64,000 bases of DNA from JABDGZ01 sp964483785 (GCA_964483785.1 CAZACW010000001.1:62001-126000); one strand, 5' to 3'; counted from the stretch's first letter, positions 56,691-64,000 are shown. The notes: generated from the letters alone by a model not told the origin. Numbers and translations are program-made.

Positions 56691-58879
56691 GTGATATTCC
56701 CTATCACCGCCGCTGACGGCGCTGATTGCAATCCATTTGCGTCCGTGGCCACGGCAGTCAATTTATAGGCTGCGCCGGCTGTATTGGGCACGGTCCAGAC
56801 AAAGCTAAAAGGTCCACTGCCGGAGGACCCAATGGGCGCACCATTATTGTAAAAGGTCACGCTGGCGATGGAATCTCCGGCAGACACCGTGGTGCTGACC
56901 GTGATCCCCACCGTGGCATTATGGACCAGATTGGTCCCGCTGCCCGGCGCGGTGATGGTCACCGTCGGGGCCGCGATCACGTTGATGACGGCCGGCAACA
57001 GCGTTTGCGCGGCCCTGTTATTGCTGTCTGTGGCCGTGGCCACATATTTATAAGTCCCGTTTTTGGTAAAGGTCAACGTCGTGGAAAGGACATAGTCGCT
57101 GACCGGCGCAAAGGTAAAGTTCTTGACCAGGCTGCCGTTGCCGGCATCCCAAATGGCGGCTGATACCACAAGCCCATTGTTCTCGCTGGCATCTGCGGTC
57201 AGGGTCACGGACACGGAGCCCGTTGGCCCTAATGTAAAATACGTCTGTGCAAGATTGGTCCAGTGAATGGTGAGCCCGGAAGTCAGGGTGATGACTAAGG
57301 GCGCTGACACCACGGGCGGACCGGACGAGGAAACACTGTTGTCGATTTTGTTGACGCAGCAATCCGCGCCGGAGCAGGTAAAGGGCAATTTGTAAGGCGG
57401 CTGGTCCAACTGGACCAAATCTTGAAATCCTACCGGAGGCGTATAGCCCGGGGTCACGCTGTTGGAGCACCAATGGAATTGCGCAGGCACAAAACTGGCG
57501 CCCGTCGGGTCGATATTGTCGATCTGCAGGCTGTAGTCCTTGAGCATCCAGAAAAACGGATAAATCCCGTTGGGGAAAACCAAGGACGCGGCAGGGTTTA
57601 AAACATTGGGCTGGATCAGATTCGTGAAAGGCGTGGTCTGCTGGTCACGGCCGAACTGGGCCAGGAAGGCGTCATTGTTGGCGTAATTCTGGAAGGAAGG
57701 ATCAAAAAGGTAATAGTACGGTGCGCCGTAAGGATTATTGGTCAGGCACTGGGCCGGCGTCGGAGACTGGTCGCAATAGGCCGGCCGGTTATTGCATTTG
57801 GACTGGTCGGCGCACAAGCCGGGCGTTGATACCCCGCAGCTGCTGCCGTCCGCGCATTGGCCCCCGGCGCAGCTGCTGCCGTCCAGGCAGGAGCTGGGCG
57901 CCCCGCAGGCAGACCCGTCCTCGCAGACCGGCACGCAGCAGGGATCGCAATACGGGCTGTATGTCGCGGTCTGGGCATTGTCCGACGACCACATGCAGGA
58001 ATCATTCAATGGGAGGCTGTTGGGTATCCTTAAATTGCAGGCCGGATTGGGATTATGCACGCAGTCTAAGTCCGTGGCCGGCTGTTGACAGCGGGGATCG
58101 ATCGGGATGCCCAGCTTCAAATTGTAATCCGCCGCGTTTTCCCCGCAAGTTTCGCCGTTCATCAATTCGTTCAAGCCGTTGAGAAACAGCTGTACATAGG
58201 GATTGTTGGGAGTGTCGGCGTTGTTGAGGATTTTCAAGCGCTCCGTATAGAAAAGGGCGAAGCGGCCGAGGGTGTCCTGGGAGGAATTGTTCTTGACGCC
58301 GAATACCCCGTTGGTATTTAAATCGAAGATATCCGTAAATTTCACCTGGTCCGTGACGCTGGCTTGCAGGGCTGTTTGGATGCCTGCCTCAAAAAGCTGC
58401 TGCTGAATGGGCTGGTTTTGCTGCAGTTTGTTCCACATCGAGGTGATGCCGGGCTGGATCACCACCACCTGAAGTATGAGACTGGCGACGGACATCACGA
58501 CGGCGGCAATGGCCAGGCCCATCACCACCGCGCTGCATGTCCCCCAGCATAAGATCGAAATAATGACGGCCAAGACAATGACGATCAAGGACATGACCAC
58601 GCTGGTGGTCTCGACCTTTTGGTTGACGTCGTGCAAATAGGTCTGCTTTTGCATTTCCCCGTAGCTGGCGGATTCGGAGGCCAGCTGGGAGGCGCTTTCA
58701 TCCGCAGCCATCGTCAAAAAGGACTTGACCTGGGCAATGCGGCCCCAGTTGACCGTAATGGCATAAAAAATCAGGGCCGCGGCCGCCAGCAAAATCAAGA
58801 CCATGGCGGTCTGCCCCTTGCTGTTTAAGCGGGGTGCCAGGCAGCGCAGCCATCCTTTTTTATGTGCGTCAGTTGCCAT
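56687..58879 (-). CDS. TadG-like pilus-assembly protein with Cys-rich and Ig-like regions
   Basis: 730 residues. Near residue 21, KGQTAMVLILLAAAALIFYA follows a basic leader, matching the N-terminal helix of TadG-like proteins; it lacks the Glu+5 of true pilins. Residues about 90-150 hold two more hydrophobic helices (VVMSLIVIVLAVIISILCWG, VVMGLAIAAVVMSVASLIL). A Cys-rich module (CEDGSACGAPSSC, CAGGQCADGSSCG) lies near residues 315-350 and two Ig-like domains fill the C-terminal third, the last with PTVTITAPGSGTN and SVTFYNNGAPIGSS. The start overlaps the upstream TadE-like gene by 11 bp. Likely an envelope or surface component of the Tad pilus. Confidence 0.75.
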   Translation of the reverse strand: MATDAHKKGWLRCLAPRLNSKGQTAMVLILLAAAALIFYAITVNWGRIAQVKSFLTMAADESASQLASESASYGEMQKQTYLHDVNQKVETTSVVMSLIVIVLAVIISILCWGTCSAVVMGLAIAAVVMSVASLILQVVVIQPGITSMWNKLQQNQPIQQQLFEAGIQTALQASVTDQVKFTDIFDLNTNGVFGVKNNSSQDTLGRFALFYTERLKILNNADTPNNPYVQLFLNGLNELMNGETCGENAADYNLKLGIPIDPRCQQPATDLDCVHNPNPACNLRIPNSLPLNDSCMWSSDNAQTATYSPYCDPCCVPVCEDGSACGAPSSCLDGSSCAGGQCADGSSCGVSTPGLCADQSKCNNRPAYCDQSPTPAQCLTNNPYGAPYYYLFDPSFQNYANNDAFLAQFGRDQQTTPFTNLIQPNVLNPAASLVFPNGIYPFFWMLKDYSLQIDNIDPTGASFVPAQFHWCSNSVTPGYTPPVGFQDLVQLDQPPYKLPFTCSGADCCVNKIDNSVSSSGPPVVSAPLVITLTSGLTIHWTNLAQTYFTLGPTGSVSVTLTADASENNGLVVSAAIWDAGNGSLVKNFTFAPVSDYVLSTTLTFTKNGTYKYVATATDSNNRAAQTLLPAVINVIAAPTVTITAPGSGTNLVHNATVGITVSTTVSAGDSIASVTFYNNGAPIGSSGSGPFSFVWTVPNTAGAAYKLTAVATDANGLQSAPSAAVIGNIT

Positions 58880-59135
58880 CTGTTATGTTCCCATGATACA
58901 CCGGCGACATCGGCATGATTTCATCGATATTGGAATCCAGCTCCGTTTCCGGGTCCCCGTTGGCCAGATAGATGTTGAACATCGAGCTGTCCTCGCTCCA
59001 GCGGCGCTGGGCCAAATCCAGGCCCGCCCAGCGAAACACCTGCACCATGCCGTAGACCAAAAACATAAGGACAATCACCCCGAAGGTGAATTCCAGTGTT
59101 GCCTGCGCCCATTTGTTCCTGCGTATCCTGATCAT
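58869..59135 (-). CDS. TadE-like pseudopilin
   Basis: 88 residues from MIRIRRNKWA; the ATG shares a base with the stop of the preceding gene (TGATG), which settles the start. QATLEFTFGVIVLMFLVYGM is the prepilin-type helix with Glu+5; the residue before it is Ala in place of Gly. The rest is short and polar. TadE-type pseudopilins are cleaved by the prepilin peptidase and help assemble Tad pili. Confidence 0.8.
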   Translation of the reverse strand: MIRIRRNKWAQATLEFTFGVIVLMFLVYGMVQVFRWAGLDLAQRRWSEDSSMFNIYLANGDPETELDSNIDEIMPMSPVYHGNITDGN

Positions 59136-60865
59136 CACTGCACCTGCAATTTCCCCTGGGTGTCCGTGATCCATGCGTGGCCGCGCTGGTCCAGCAGCCG
59201 GGTACGGACAAACATCCTGTTGTCATTCGCGTCAAAACATGTTCTGGTGATATTGGCATTGGAAAAGCATGTGTCCTGGGAATTTTGGGCCACACAAACC
59301 TCGACGGGATTGCGGTCCGGGCTTCCGTTGACGACCGCCTGCGGGGCGGCGCCGTTGCAGAAATCGCCGGTATTGTTGCTTAACTGGATCACGCGCTGGA
59401 TCAGGTCAATGGTGTCGCGCTTGGTGATATTGCGCACAAAGGCGTCATTTTCCGGATTGTACAATTTCCCTTCTCTGATCTCCAGATAGGTGCCCTGCAT
59501 GGTGAAGGTAAAAATCTGCATGTTGGTCTGCAGGCCTGGCTTAGGCCCGCAAGAATTGATGTCCCAGCTCGAATCGATGTCCCCGTTTTGAAGGTCCTCA
59601 AAGGTCACCACCGGAGTGCCGTCCCGGTTTTGTGTCAACCCATACACCGTCACTTCTTTCAGGCGGCCGTCAATGTCGTAGGTGGGGAATTGATTGCTGC
59701 CGGTATCAAGCCCGATGGCAGAGGCGCTGGTCGCGGGGCTGGCCGCCCATTGCCAGCCGATGTAGCCGCGCAAAGGCCCACCCGGCGGAAATTGAGTGTC
59801 CACGGCCGCGTAATCGCCGTTGCGGTTTAGATCATACTGCATGTCCCCGTTCTGGTTGGAGCAGGTCCCGTTTGAGGGATTGATGCCTGCGGGACAGCTG
59901 ATCGCAGGCAGCACCATGCTGGAGCAAAGGGCATTATTGGGGCCGGAACAGTCGCCTGGCGGATCGGGGTTAAACTGCGGAATTCCGTTGGGGACCCTGG
60001 TAAAAAAAAGCTTGTACTGGCCGCGGGCCGCATTAAGGATATTTTGGACCGCGTTGATTTGAGCTTGGCTTAAGGCCACTGTCCCTACATTAGGATCATT
60101 GATGGTGAAATTGGAAGGCAGGGAGGGCAGGCCCGGCAAAACAACGCCGGTCCACGGGTCTTGGGCAGCGGGTAAGGACCCGATGATGTTCAAATTTTTA
60201 AGGGCCGTGAAAATGTCCTGTCCGAATTGCGTCATGGAAGCTCCGGTGGCCGTGCTAAAACCCGAAACCGGGACAATGGCGTTGAATTGGCCGGCTGTCA
60301 CCGTGCCGCCGGCCCATTCCCGCGCATTGCGCAGGCACTGGTTTTGAATGCATTGCGCCGGGGTCAAAGGATAGGTGGTATATGGCCCGTCGCTGCCGCA
60401 GGCGGTCCTGGTGATGGGGACATTGGCGCGAAACTGGGCCGTGGTCATAGGAAAATGCTGGCCGTTGATCCAGATGTCCATGATCGGCACTAAGTGGGAG
60501 GGATCATCGATCCCCGGCTGCCAGGGATAATCCAGATTGTAGGTGAAGGTGCCTGACCCTTGGGCCACATAAGGGTTGCGGTCTATGTCTCCGTATTTGC
60601 TGTAATCCGGGGAAAGCCTGTCTTCCACGATCAAAATCGAAGCATTGTTGTGCGAAATATTGGCCAGGGCCCCGGGCCCGGTGGCGGATTCAGTCCCTTT
60701 CCAGGAGGCCAGCAAGGCCATGCGCATGGCTTTAAAATTTTCGTTCTGCCCGTAGGAATTACCGATGGCAGCGCGCACGATGGAGCCCAGGATAAAGATG
60801 AGAATGGCCCCGAAAATCGCCAGCTCTAAGGCCGCCTGCGCTGTTTTGTTGTCATCGTTCAACAT
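59135..60865 (-). CDS. Large TadE-like pseudopilin
   Basis: 576 residues from MLNDDNKTA; the ATG overlaps the upstream pilin's stop (TGATG), so longer readings are excluded. QAALELAIFGAILIFILGSI is the prepilin-type helix with Glu+5. A long exported domain follows with paired cysteines (ACGSDG, CIQNQC, DCSGPNNALC, ISCPAGINPSNGTC, TCFSNANITRTC) and several NGD/DxNxDG-type turns (DLNRNGDY, LQNGDIDSSW) that could bind calcium. At 576 residues it is several times the usual TadE size. Probably a minor pilin carrying an adhesive head; no family is recognised beyond the N-terminus. Confidence 0.75.
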   Translation of the reverse strand: MLNDDNKTAQAALELAIFGAILIFILGSIVRAAIGNSYGQNENFKAMRMALLASWKGTESATGPGALANISHNNASILIVEDRLSPDYSKYGDIDRNPYVAQGSGTFTYNLDYPWQPGIDDPSHLVPIMDIWINGQHFPMTTAQFRANVPITRTACGSDGPYTTYPLTPAQCIQNQCLRNAREWAGGTVTAGQFNAIVPVSGFSTATGASMTQFGQDIFTALKNLNIIGSLPAAQDPWTGVVLPGLPSLPSNFTINDPNVGTVALSQAQINAVQNILNAARGQYKLFFTRVPNGIPQFNPDPPGDCSGPNNALCSSMVLPAISCPAGINPSNGTCSNQNGDMQYDLNRNGDYAAVDTQFPPGGPLRGYIGWQWAASPATSASAIGLDTGSNQFPTYDIDGRLKEVTVYGLTQNRDGTPVVTFEDLQNGDIDSSWDINSCGPKPGLQTNMQIFTFTMQGTYLEIREGKLYNPENDAFVRNITKRDTIDLIQRVIQLSNNTGDFCNGAAPQAVVNGSPDRNPVEVCVAQNSQDTCFSNANITRTCFDANDNRMFVRTRLLDQRGHAWITDTQGKLQVQ

Positions 60866-61194
60866 CAGCTGCCTACCTGTGTGTACCCGGTCTTGGTTTC
60901 CGTCGAATTCGACTGGTCCATCCTGTTGGTCCACTGCCCCGCGACCACGGTCCCGGTGCTGGAGTCTGTCCCGTTGACCGTGGAAACGGTGGAGACGGAA
61001 TTGGTCACCACCGCAACATTGATGTCGGAATTCAAATGCTGCGGGTCATACTGGTCCCCCATCTCGTCGGTGGATGATTTCCAGCGGCCCTGGATGCCCC
61101 TTTTGACATAGTCCCGCATGGCGATGACCACCCCCAGGACGATGACCATGATCACCGTGTATTCCAAAATGGATTGTCCTTTGCGCTTGTGCAT
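60865..61194 (-). CDS. Flp-type pilin 8
   Basis: 109 residues from MHKRKG; a longer upstream reading overlaps the preceding gene and is Pro/Arg-rich shadow. The leader is cut after Gly before QSILEYTVIMVIVLGVVIAM (Glu+5, Tyr+6). RDYVKRGIQGRWKSSTDEMG then QYDP matches pilin 4, so both belong to one subfamily. The C-terminal half is Ser/Thr-rich. Its stop overlaps the start of the large TadE-like gene. Confidence 0.85.
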   Translation of the reverse strand: MHKRKGQSILEYTVIMVIVLGVVIAMRDYVKRGIQGRWKSSTDEMGDQYDPQHLNSDINVAVVTNSVSTVSTVNGTDSSTGTVVAGQWTNRMDQSNSTETKTGYTQVGS

Positions 61195-61210
61195 AAATGA
61201 ATGCCCTTTG

Positions 61211-61570
61211 TTAGGTGCCCGCTGAAAACCCTCCGTTGGTCTGGGTGTTGGTCTGGGTGTCCGTGGTCTCGTTGGACGAGGCGTTGGACAGATAGATCGC
61301 ACTCCCGCCGCCGGCAGGGACATACCCTATTTCCGTGACTTCCTTGTTTCTGGCCAATTGAGTTTGGGTGTTGGAAGCGACCATGTAGCCTTGCTGGCTG
61401 GAGGTGAAGTCCTGGTCGGAGTTTTGCTGGTTGCCCACCTGGTCCGCCGTGACCTTGATCATGCTCTGCACCCCGCGCTTCATGCCGGTGCCGAGGTAGT
61501 AAAGCACCACGGTCACAATGCCGATGATGATGGTGTACTCCAGAATCGACTGTCCGCGCCGCGTGGACAT
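61211..61570 (-). CDS. Flp-type pilin 7
   Basis: 119 residues. MSTRRG leader, then QSILEYTIIIGIVTVVLYYL with Glu+5 and a GMKRGVQSMIK continuation. The C-terminal part is Gln/Asn/Thr-rich and ends in a low-complexity Thr/Gln tail. AGGAAGG precedes the ATG at a normal distance. It lies 17 bp ahead of pilin 8. Confidence 0.85.
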   Translation of the reverse strand: MSTRRGQSILEYTIIIGIVTVVLYYLGTGMKRGVQSMIKVTADQVGNQQNSDQDFTSSQQGYMVASNTQTQLARNKEVTEIGYVPAGGGSAIYLSNASSNETTDTQTNTQTNGGFSAGT

Positions 61571-61592
61571 CCCTGCCTCACCTTCCTGCTGG

Positions 61593-62000
61593 CTATTTGC
61601 ACCACAACGGGACCGGGTTCATGCTGGCGCACGGCGGCAATTGGTCGCTGATGGAATTGGAGCTGGTGCTTTCACGGACCTGCTTTGTATAAACAGCCCC
61701 AATGGACTGCGGATTGCCGGAAGTGGTCCCCATGGTGTCCGACGCATTGCGCCGGGCGTCCGCTATGGATACCGCGTAATACGGCTCGTATTCGTAAAAA
61801 ATATTGCCGCCCGCGGCCGCGACGCAGTTGGCATTGCAGGCCCCGCTGTCAGTGATCGCGTTGATCATGTAATTCCTTGCGTCATGCATGCGCGCCTCCA
61901 GGGCCCTTTGCACGAACACGGTGATGGCCACCAAAGCCCCGATCACCAGGAAGAAGACCATCACATACTCTGACATAACGGACTGACCCTTGTTATCCAT
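61593..62000 (-). CDS. Flp-type pilin 6 with shifted Glu
   Basis: 135 residues from MDNKG; longer readings overlap pilin 5 in another frame. GQSVMSEYVMVFFLVIGALV carries one extra residue compared with its siblings, so Glu is +6 after the Gly, or +5 if cleavage follows Gln. Downstream QRALEARMHDARNYM is shared with pilin 3. Cysteines occur in GACNANC and PPCASMNPVPLWCK. Weak GGAG lies before the ATG. Confidence 0.8.
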   Translation of the reverse strand: MDNKGQSVMSEYVMVFFLVIGALVAITVFVQRALEARMHDARNYMINAITDSGACNANCVAAAGGNIFYEYEPYYAVSIADARRNASDTMGTTSGNPQSIGAVYTKQVRESTSSNSISDQLPPCASMNPVPLWCK

Positions 62001-62022
62001 GGCTCCATGACCTGCCCCCGCT

Positions 62023-62211
62023 TTAGGGGGCCGCATTGTCCTGCAGGTGGGTGGCCACGTTGAGCATGTCCTGGGTGGTCGTATCAAAAACACTGTTTAA
62101 GCGGGACTGAAAAAGATTATTGGGTCCCACCGTAAACAAGACAATGACCGCGATGACGGCCGTGACCAGCAAAATGTACTCCACCGTGCTTTGACCTTTG
62201 TCTTGGCGCAT
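62023..62211 (-). CDS. Flp-type pilin 5
   Basis: 62 residues. MRQDKG leader, then QSTVEYILLVTAVIAVIVLF with Glu+5; short polar tail. It belongs with pilin 2 in the shorter subfamily (QSTVEYxLLVTAVxAVI). AAGGAAGG precedes the ATG. It is the first gene after the internal terminator. Confidence 0.85.
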   Translation of the reverse strand: MRQDKGQSTVEYILLVTAVIAVIVLFTVGPNNLFQSRLNSVFDTTTQDMLNVATHLQDNAAP

Positions 62212-62238
62212 GCGCCTGTCCTTCCTTACGGTGCTCTT

Positions 62239-62296
62239 TAAAAAAACTCAACTCCCCCTGCCCTCTTTTAAGGATGCTGCGAGGGCCAGGGGGAGT
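62239..62296 (-). terminator. Intrinsic terminator within the pilin array
   Basis: actccccctgccctc and gagggccagggggagt form a strong GC-rich stem (one bulged base), and on the minus strand it is followed by TTGAGTTTTTTT. It lies 43 bp after pilin 4. It should end or reduce transcription from pilins 1-4 into the rest of the block. Confidence 0.8.
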
Positions 62297-62338
62297 CTAT
62301 TGTGCAATTCGCCGTTCGATCTATGCATAAACGGTTTG

Positions 62339-62662
62339 TTAGGTCCCCCAATACTCCTGCTGCGTGTTGAGGATGACCCTGTTTTCCGCGGTGTTGGTTA
62401 ATTCATTGCTCAACAGGTTCGTGGACGAGACCCCTGCGTTGAAGTTCTCTTCCGTGTTGCTGAACTTGTTGACGGTCTTGATCACGTTGGTATTATCGGT
62501 GGAATACTGATCGCCGATGTCATCCGCGGCGCTTTTAAGGCGTCCTTGGATGCCGCGCTTGATATACACCTGGATGGATATCAGGGCACCGATGATGATG
62601 ACCACCAAAGTGGCGTACTCCAGGGTGCTCTGTCCTTTCTTTTGATTAAGAAATTGCAACAT
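62339..62662 (-). CDS. Flp-type pilin 4
   Basis: 107 residues. MLQFLNQKKG leader, then QSTLEYATLVVIIIGALISI with Glu+5 and YIKRGIQGRLKSAADDIGDQ as in pilin 8. The C-terminal part is Asn/Thr-rich without cysteine. AAGGAGG stands ahead of the ATG. It is the last gene before the terminator hairpin. Confidence 0.9.
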   Translation of the reverse strand: MLQFLNQKKGQSTLEYATLVVIIIGALISIQVYIKRGIQGRLKSAADDIGDQYSTDNTNVIKTVNKFSNTEENFNAGVSSTNLLSNELTNTAENRVILNTQQEYWGT

Positions 62663-62695
62663 AGGATTTCCTCCTTGGAAATAATCGTTATCAAA

Positions 62696-63046
62696 CTAAT
62701 TGGTCATATTCATGTCCGCGCTGTTATACGAGGTGGTCTCAGAACCTGTCCTAGAACGGTTCGAGTCAGAACCAGCCATCACCAGGCCTTGACCCAGGCC
62801 TTTTTGTTCGGTGCTGTTGGTCACCACGTTATAATCGCTTTGCATGTAATATGGCTCATATTGGGTTGAACCGCCAATGGTATTGGTGGACGTAGCCAGA
62901 TAAATCGACGCGTCATGAACACGGGCCTGGAGCGCGCGTTGGGCGTAGGTCTGCATGGCAATGACCCCGGCCACAACCAAGGCGATCAAAAGCGCGTATT
63001 CCGCGGTGTTTTGAGCTTTTCTATTCTTAAGGAAGTTTCTTAACAT
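62696..63046 (-). CDS. Flp-type pilin 3
   Basis: 116 residues. MLRNFLKNRKA leader with Ala at the cleavage site, then QNTAEYALLIALVVAGVIAM with Glu+5; QTYAQRALQARVHDASIYLA links it to pilin 6. The C-terminus is Ser/Asn/Thr-rich. TAGGAGG precedes the ATG. Confidence 0.9.
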   Translation of the reverse strand: MLRNFLKNRKAQNTAEYALLIALVVAGVIAMQTYAQRALQARVHDASIYLATSTNTIGGSTQYEPYYMQSDYNVVTNSTEQKGLGQGLVMAGSDSNRSRTGSETTSYNSADMNMTN

Positions 63047-63109
63047 GTGTTCCTCCTATATTCATTCTTGAAATTAGGTTGTTAACCGCTGTCCTCATAC
63101 CCCGTCCTT

Positions 63110-63370
63110 TTAAGGCGTCACATCAAACGAGGTTGGAGGATTGCCGGCGGTCGCGCTGTTGCTGGTCGCATTACTGCCCGCGTGTGAATCGGACAGCGCC
63201 GTGGATTTAGAGTCTATGTCTCCAATGGCCGAATTCAGCGTATTCGTAAGCTGACCTTTGAACGCGGTATTGTTATTGCCGGCAACTAAGGCAATGATCA
63301 CCGCCAAAACTGCGGTCACAAGCAGGACATATTCGACTGTGCTCTGACCTCTGTTATTCTTTATATACAT
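63110..63370 (-). CDS. Flp-type pilin 2
   Basis: 86 residues. MYIKNNRG leader, then QSTVEYVLLVTAVLAVIIAL with Glu+5 and a polar tail rich in Ser, Asn and Ala. TAGGAGG at an ideal distance from the ATG. Same subfamily as pilin 5. Confidence 0.9.
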   Translation of the reverse strand: MYIKNNRGQSTVEYVLLVTAVLAVIIALVAGNNNTAFKGQLTNTLNSAIGDIDSKSTALSDSHAGSNATSNSATAGNPPTSFDVTP

Positions 63371-63398
63371 AACTTCCTCCTAAATTCGAGGTTCATGT

Positions 63399-63554
63399 TT
63401 AGTTGATCGCGTCCTCAGTAATCATCTTCTGCTGCGCCTGAAAGGAGCGGAACACGTAGGTGCTTAAGGCCGCGGCTGCGGCCGAGATCAAGGCAACGAC
63501 GATCGCGTATTCGATGAGATTTTGAGCCTTTTGGCTGCTTAAGATTTGGATCAT
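63399..63554 (-). CDS. Flp-type pilin 1 (shortest, probably major pilin)
   Basis: 51 residues from MIQILSSQKA; an AGGTGG Shine-Dalgarno precedes this ATG, while a longer reading from 63,653 has none and an unlikely sequence. QNLIEYAIVVALISAAAAAL is the prepilin helix with Glu+5, preceded by Ala in place of Gly at the cleavage site. It is typical in size for an Flp major pilin and is the promoter-proximal gene of the array. Confidence 0.85.
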   Translation of the reverse strand: MIQILSSQKAQNLIEYAIVVALISAAAAALSTYVFRSFQAQQKMITEDAIN

Positions 63555-63662
63555 CGTTGTCCACCTGCGTGTTTGAAGATTGATTAGACCCTTCCCCCTA
63601 AAAACTAAAAATAAAACAGGAGCGAGGAAAATCGTTGTTACTGGGTCTTCCATTTATGTAAA

Positions 63663-63677
63663 AGCCCATAATGGGCT
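63663..63677 (-). promoter_or_regulatory. Small hairpin in the pilin leader
   Basis: AGCCCAT-A-ATGGGCT is a perfect 7-bp inverted repeat in the long 5' leader of the pilin operon, followed on the minus strand by TTTTAC. It could be an attenuator or an operator half. Confidence 0.35.
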
Positions 63678-63707
63678 GTTAATACAAATAATTGAAACTT
63701 CAGTAAA

Positions 63708-63736
63708 AGTATGCCATATATAATATGGCATGTCAA
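63708..63736 (-). promoter_or_regulatory. Pilin operon promoter with palindrome in the spacer
   Basis: On the minus strand a perfect -35 TTGACA (63,736-63,731) is 17 nt from CATACT (63,713-63,708). The spacer and flanks contain the perfect palindrome ATGCCATAT-TAT-ATATGGCAT (63,711-63,731), which overlaps both boxes. A protein bound there would block RNA polymerase, so repression is likely. The leader to pilin 1 would be about 147 nt. Confidence 0.65.
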
Positions 63737-63755
63737 CCCTTAGAAGGACAAATTT

Positions 63756-64000
63756 TTAGGGTTTTTCTTGGATTTTGAGCAGGACTAATCTGTCTTGCTC
63801 GTCGCGCAAATACATGGCATTGAACCTATCAGCTGAATCTTGAAGCAGCTGTTTGGAGGCGTCGGTATTACCTATTAATAAAGTTATAGTTCTTTCATAT
63901 TGATTTGTTGTGTCAAATCCATAAAGATTGCATATATTTTCCTTAAAATTATCATTATCAATAGTTTGCGTAAAAAACAGGGCTTTAGCCCTTTCTGTGA
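63756..64000 (-). CDS. 3' end of an unrecognised gene at the right edge
   Basis: A minus-strand frame is open from the right edge to TAA at 63,756-63,758, giving the last 80 residues of a protein, including TERAKALFFTQTIDND, YERTITLLIGNTDASKQLLQ and a C-terminus RLVLLKIQEKP. It is mixed alpha/beta and soluble-looking. I do not recognise the family. It ends about 20 bp before the -35 box of the pilin promoter. Confidence 0.65.
   Translation of the reverse strand, partial: TERAKALFFTQTIDNDNFKENICNLYGFDTTNQYERTITLLIGNTDASKQLLQDSADRFNAMYLRDEQDRLVLLKIQEKP

Noticed and set aside
60866..60934. Longer N-terminus for the large TadE-like protein
   Set aside because: It overlaps the upstream pilin; the TGATG stop-start overlap at 60,865 and the prepilin leader fix the start.
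61195..61323. Extended start of pilin 8 with PTPRPT repeats
   Set aside because: It is pilin 7 sequence in another frame; the prepilin leader begins at Met 61,194.
63555..63653. Extended start of pilin 1 at 63,653
   Set aside because: No Shine-Dalgarno there, while AGGTGG precedes the internal ATG at 63,554, and the prepilin leader is then of normal length.

Overview
The window most likely comes from a member of the candidate phylum Omnitrophota (former OP3), at roughly 50% GC. Two features point there. One is a run of short prepilins with KGQSTLEY / KAQNTAEYALLIAL-type N-termini feeding a Tad (tight adherence) secretion cluster. The other is a single open reading frame of extraordinary length; giant ORFs have been reported in Omnitrophota, including 'Candidatus Velamenicoccus archaeovorus'. 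The assignment rests on recognition only; the window has no rRNA or other marker gene.

Positions 1-49,661 are one uninterrupted minus-strand reading frame. It starts at the ATG at 49,661 and is still open at the left edge, giving at least 16,553 codons without a stop. I checked frame continuity at about 40 landmark codons from end to end. In order the protein carries: a signal-peptide-like segment; a C39-like cysteine peptidase (C157/H242); hydrophobic hairpins; long repetitive beta-rich stretches with tandem repeats; a transglutaminase-like Cys-His-Asp module (C3640/H3670); a long Gly/Ala-rich amphipathic stretch; helical/TPR regions; a SecA-like DExH motor (K6976); tandem winged-helix-like repeats; two zinc-peptidase motifs (HEVMGH, HELSH); an almost complete canonical SecA homologue (K10072); an internal twin-arginine-like signal peptide directly after it; a CheD/CNF-like Cys-His pair; a third, degenerate SecA-like motor (K12251); a second internal signal-like segment; a helical region with 130-residue repeats; and a beta-barrel-like region. 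The promoter is strong (TTGCAC-17-TATAAT) but there is no Shine-Dalgarno sequence. A reasonable inference is a very large surface or export machine that bundles its own translocation-type ATPases, peptidases and adhesive repeats.

Positions 49,662-50,319 are an AT-rich spacer with a REP-like inverted repeat, a 17-bp tandem repeat array and a perfect 15-bp palindrome. They lie ahead of the only convincing plus-strand gene, an AAA_14/DUF4143-type ATPase (50,338-51,531). Positions 51,532-51,930 hold terminator hairpins plus the decayed 3' end of a second tadC-like gene.

Positions 51,931-63,554 are a minus-strand Tad pilus block read right to left: eight Flp-type pilins, two TadE-like pseudopilins (one unusually large), a TadG-like protein, a secreted Ig-like Cys-rich protein, a Cys-rich prepilin, TadB and TadC. 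Starts and stops overlap or nearly touch from the eighth pilin to TadC, which indicates translational coupling. Three of the large extracellular proteins share the same Cys-rich CxDxSxC motif. A promoter with a perfect palindrome in its spacer precedes the first pilin, and an intrinsic terminator divides the pilin array. The Tad ATPase, secretin and prepilin peptidase are not in this window. A 10-N assembly gap lies inside tadB. The right edge holds the 3' end of an unrecognised gene.
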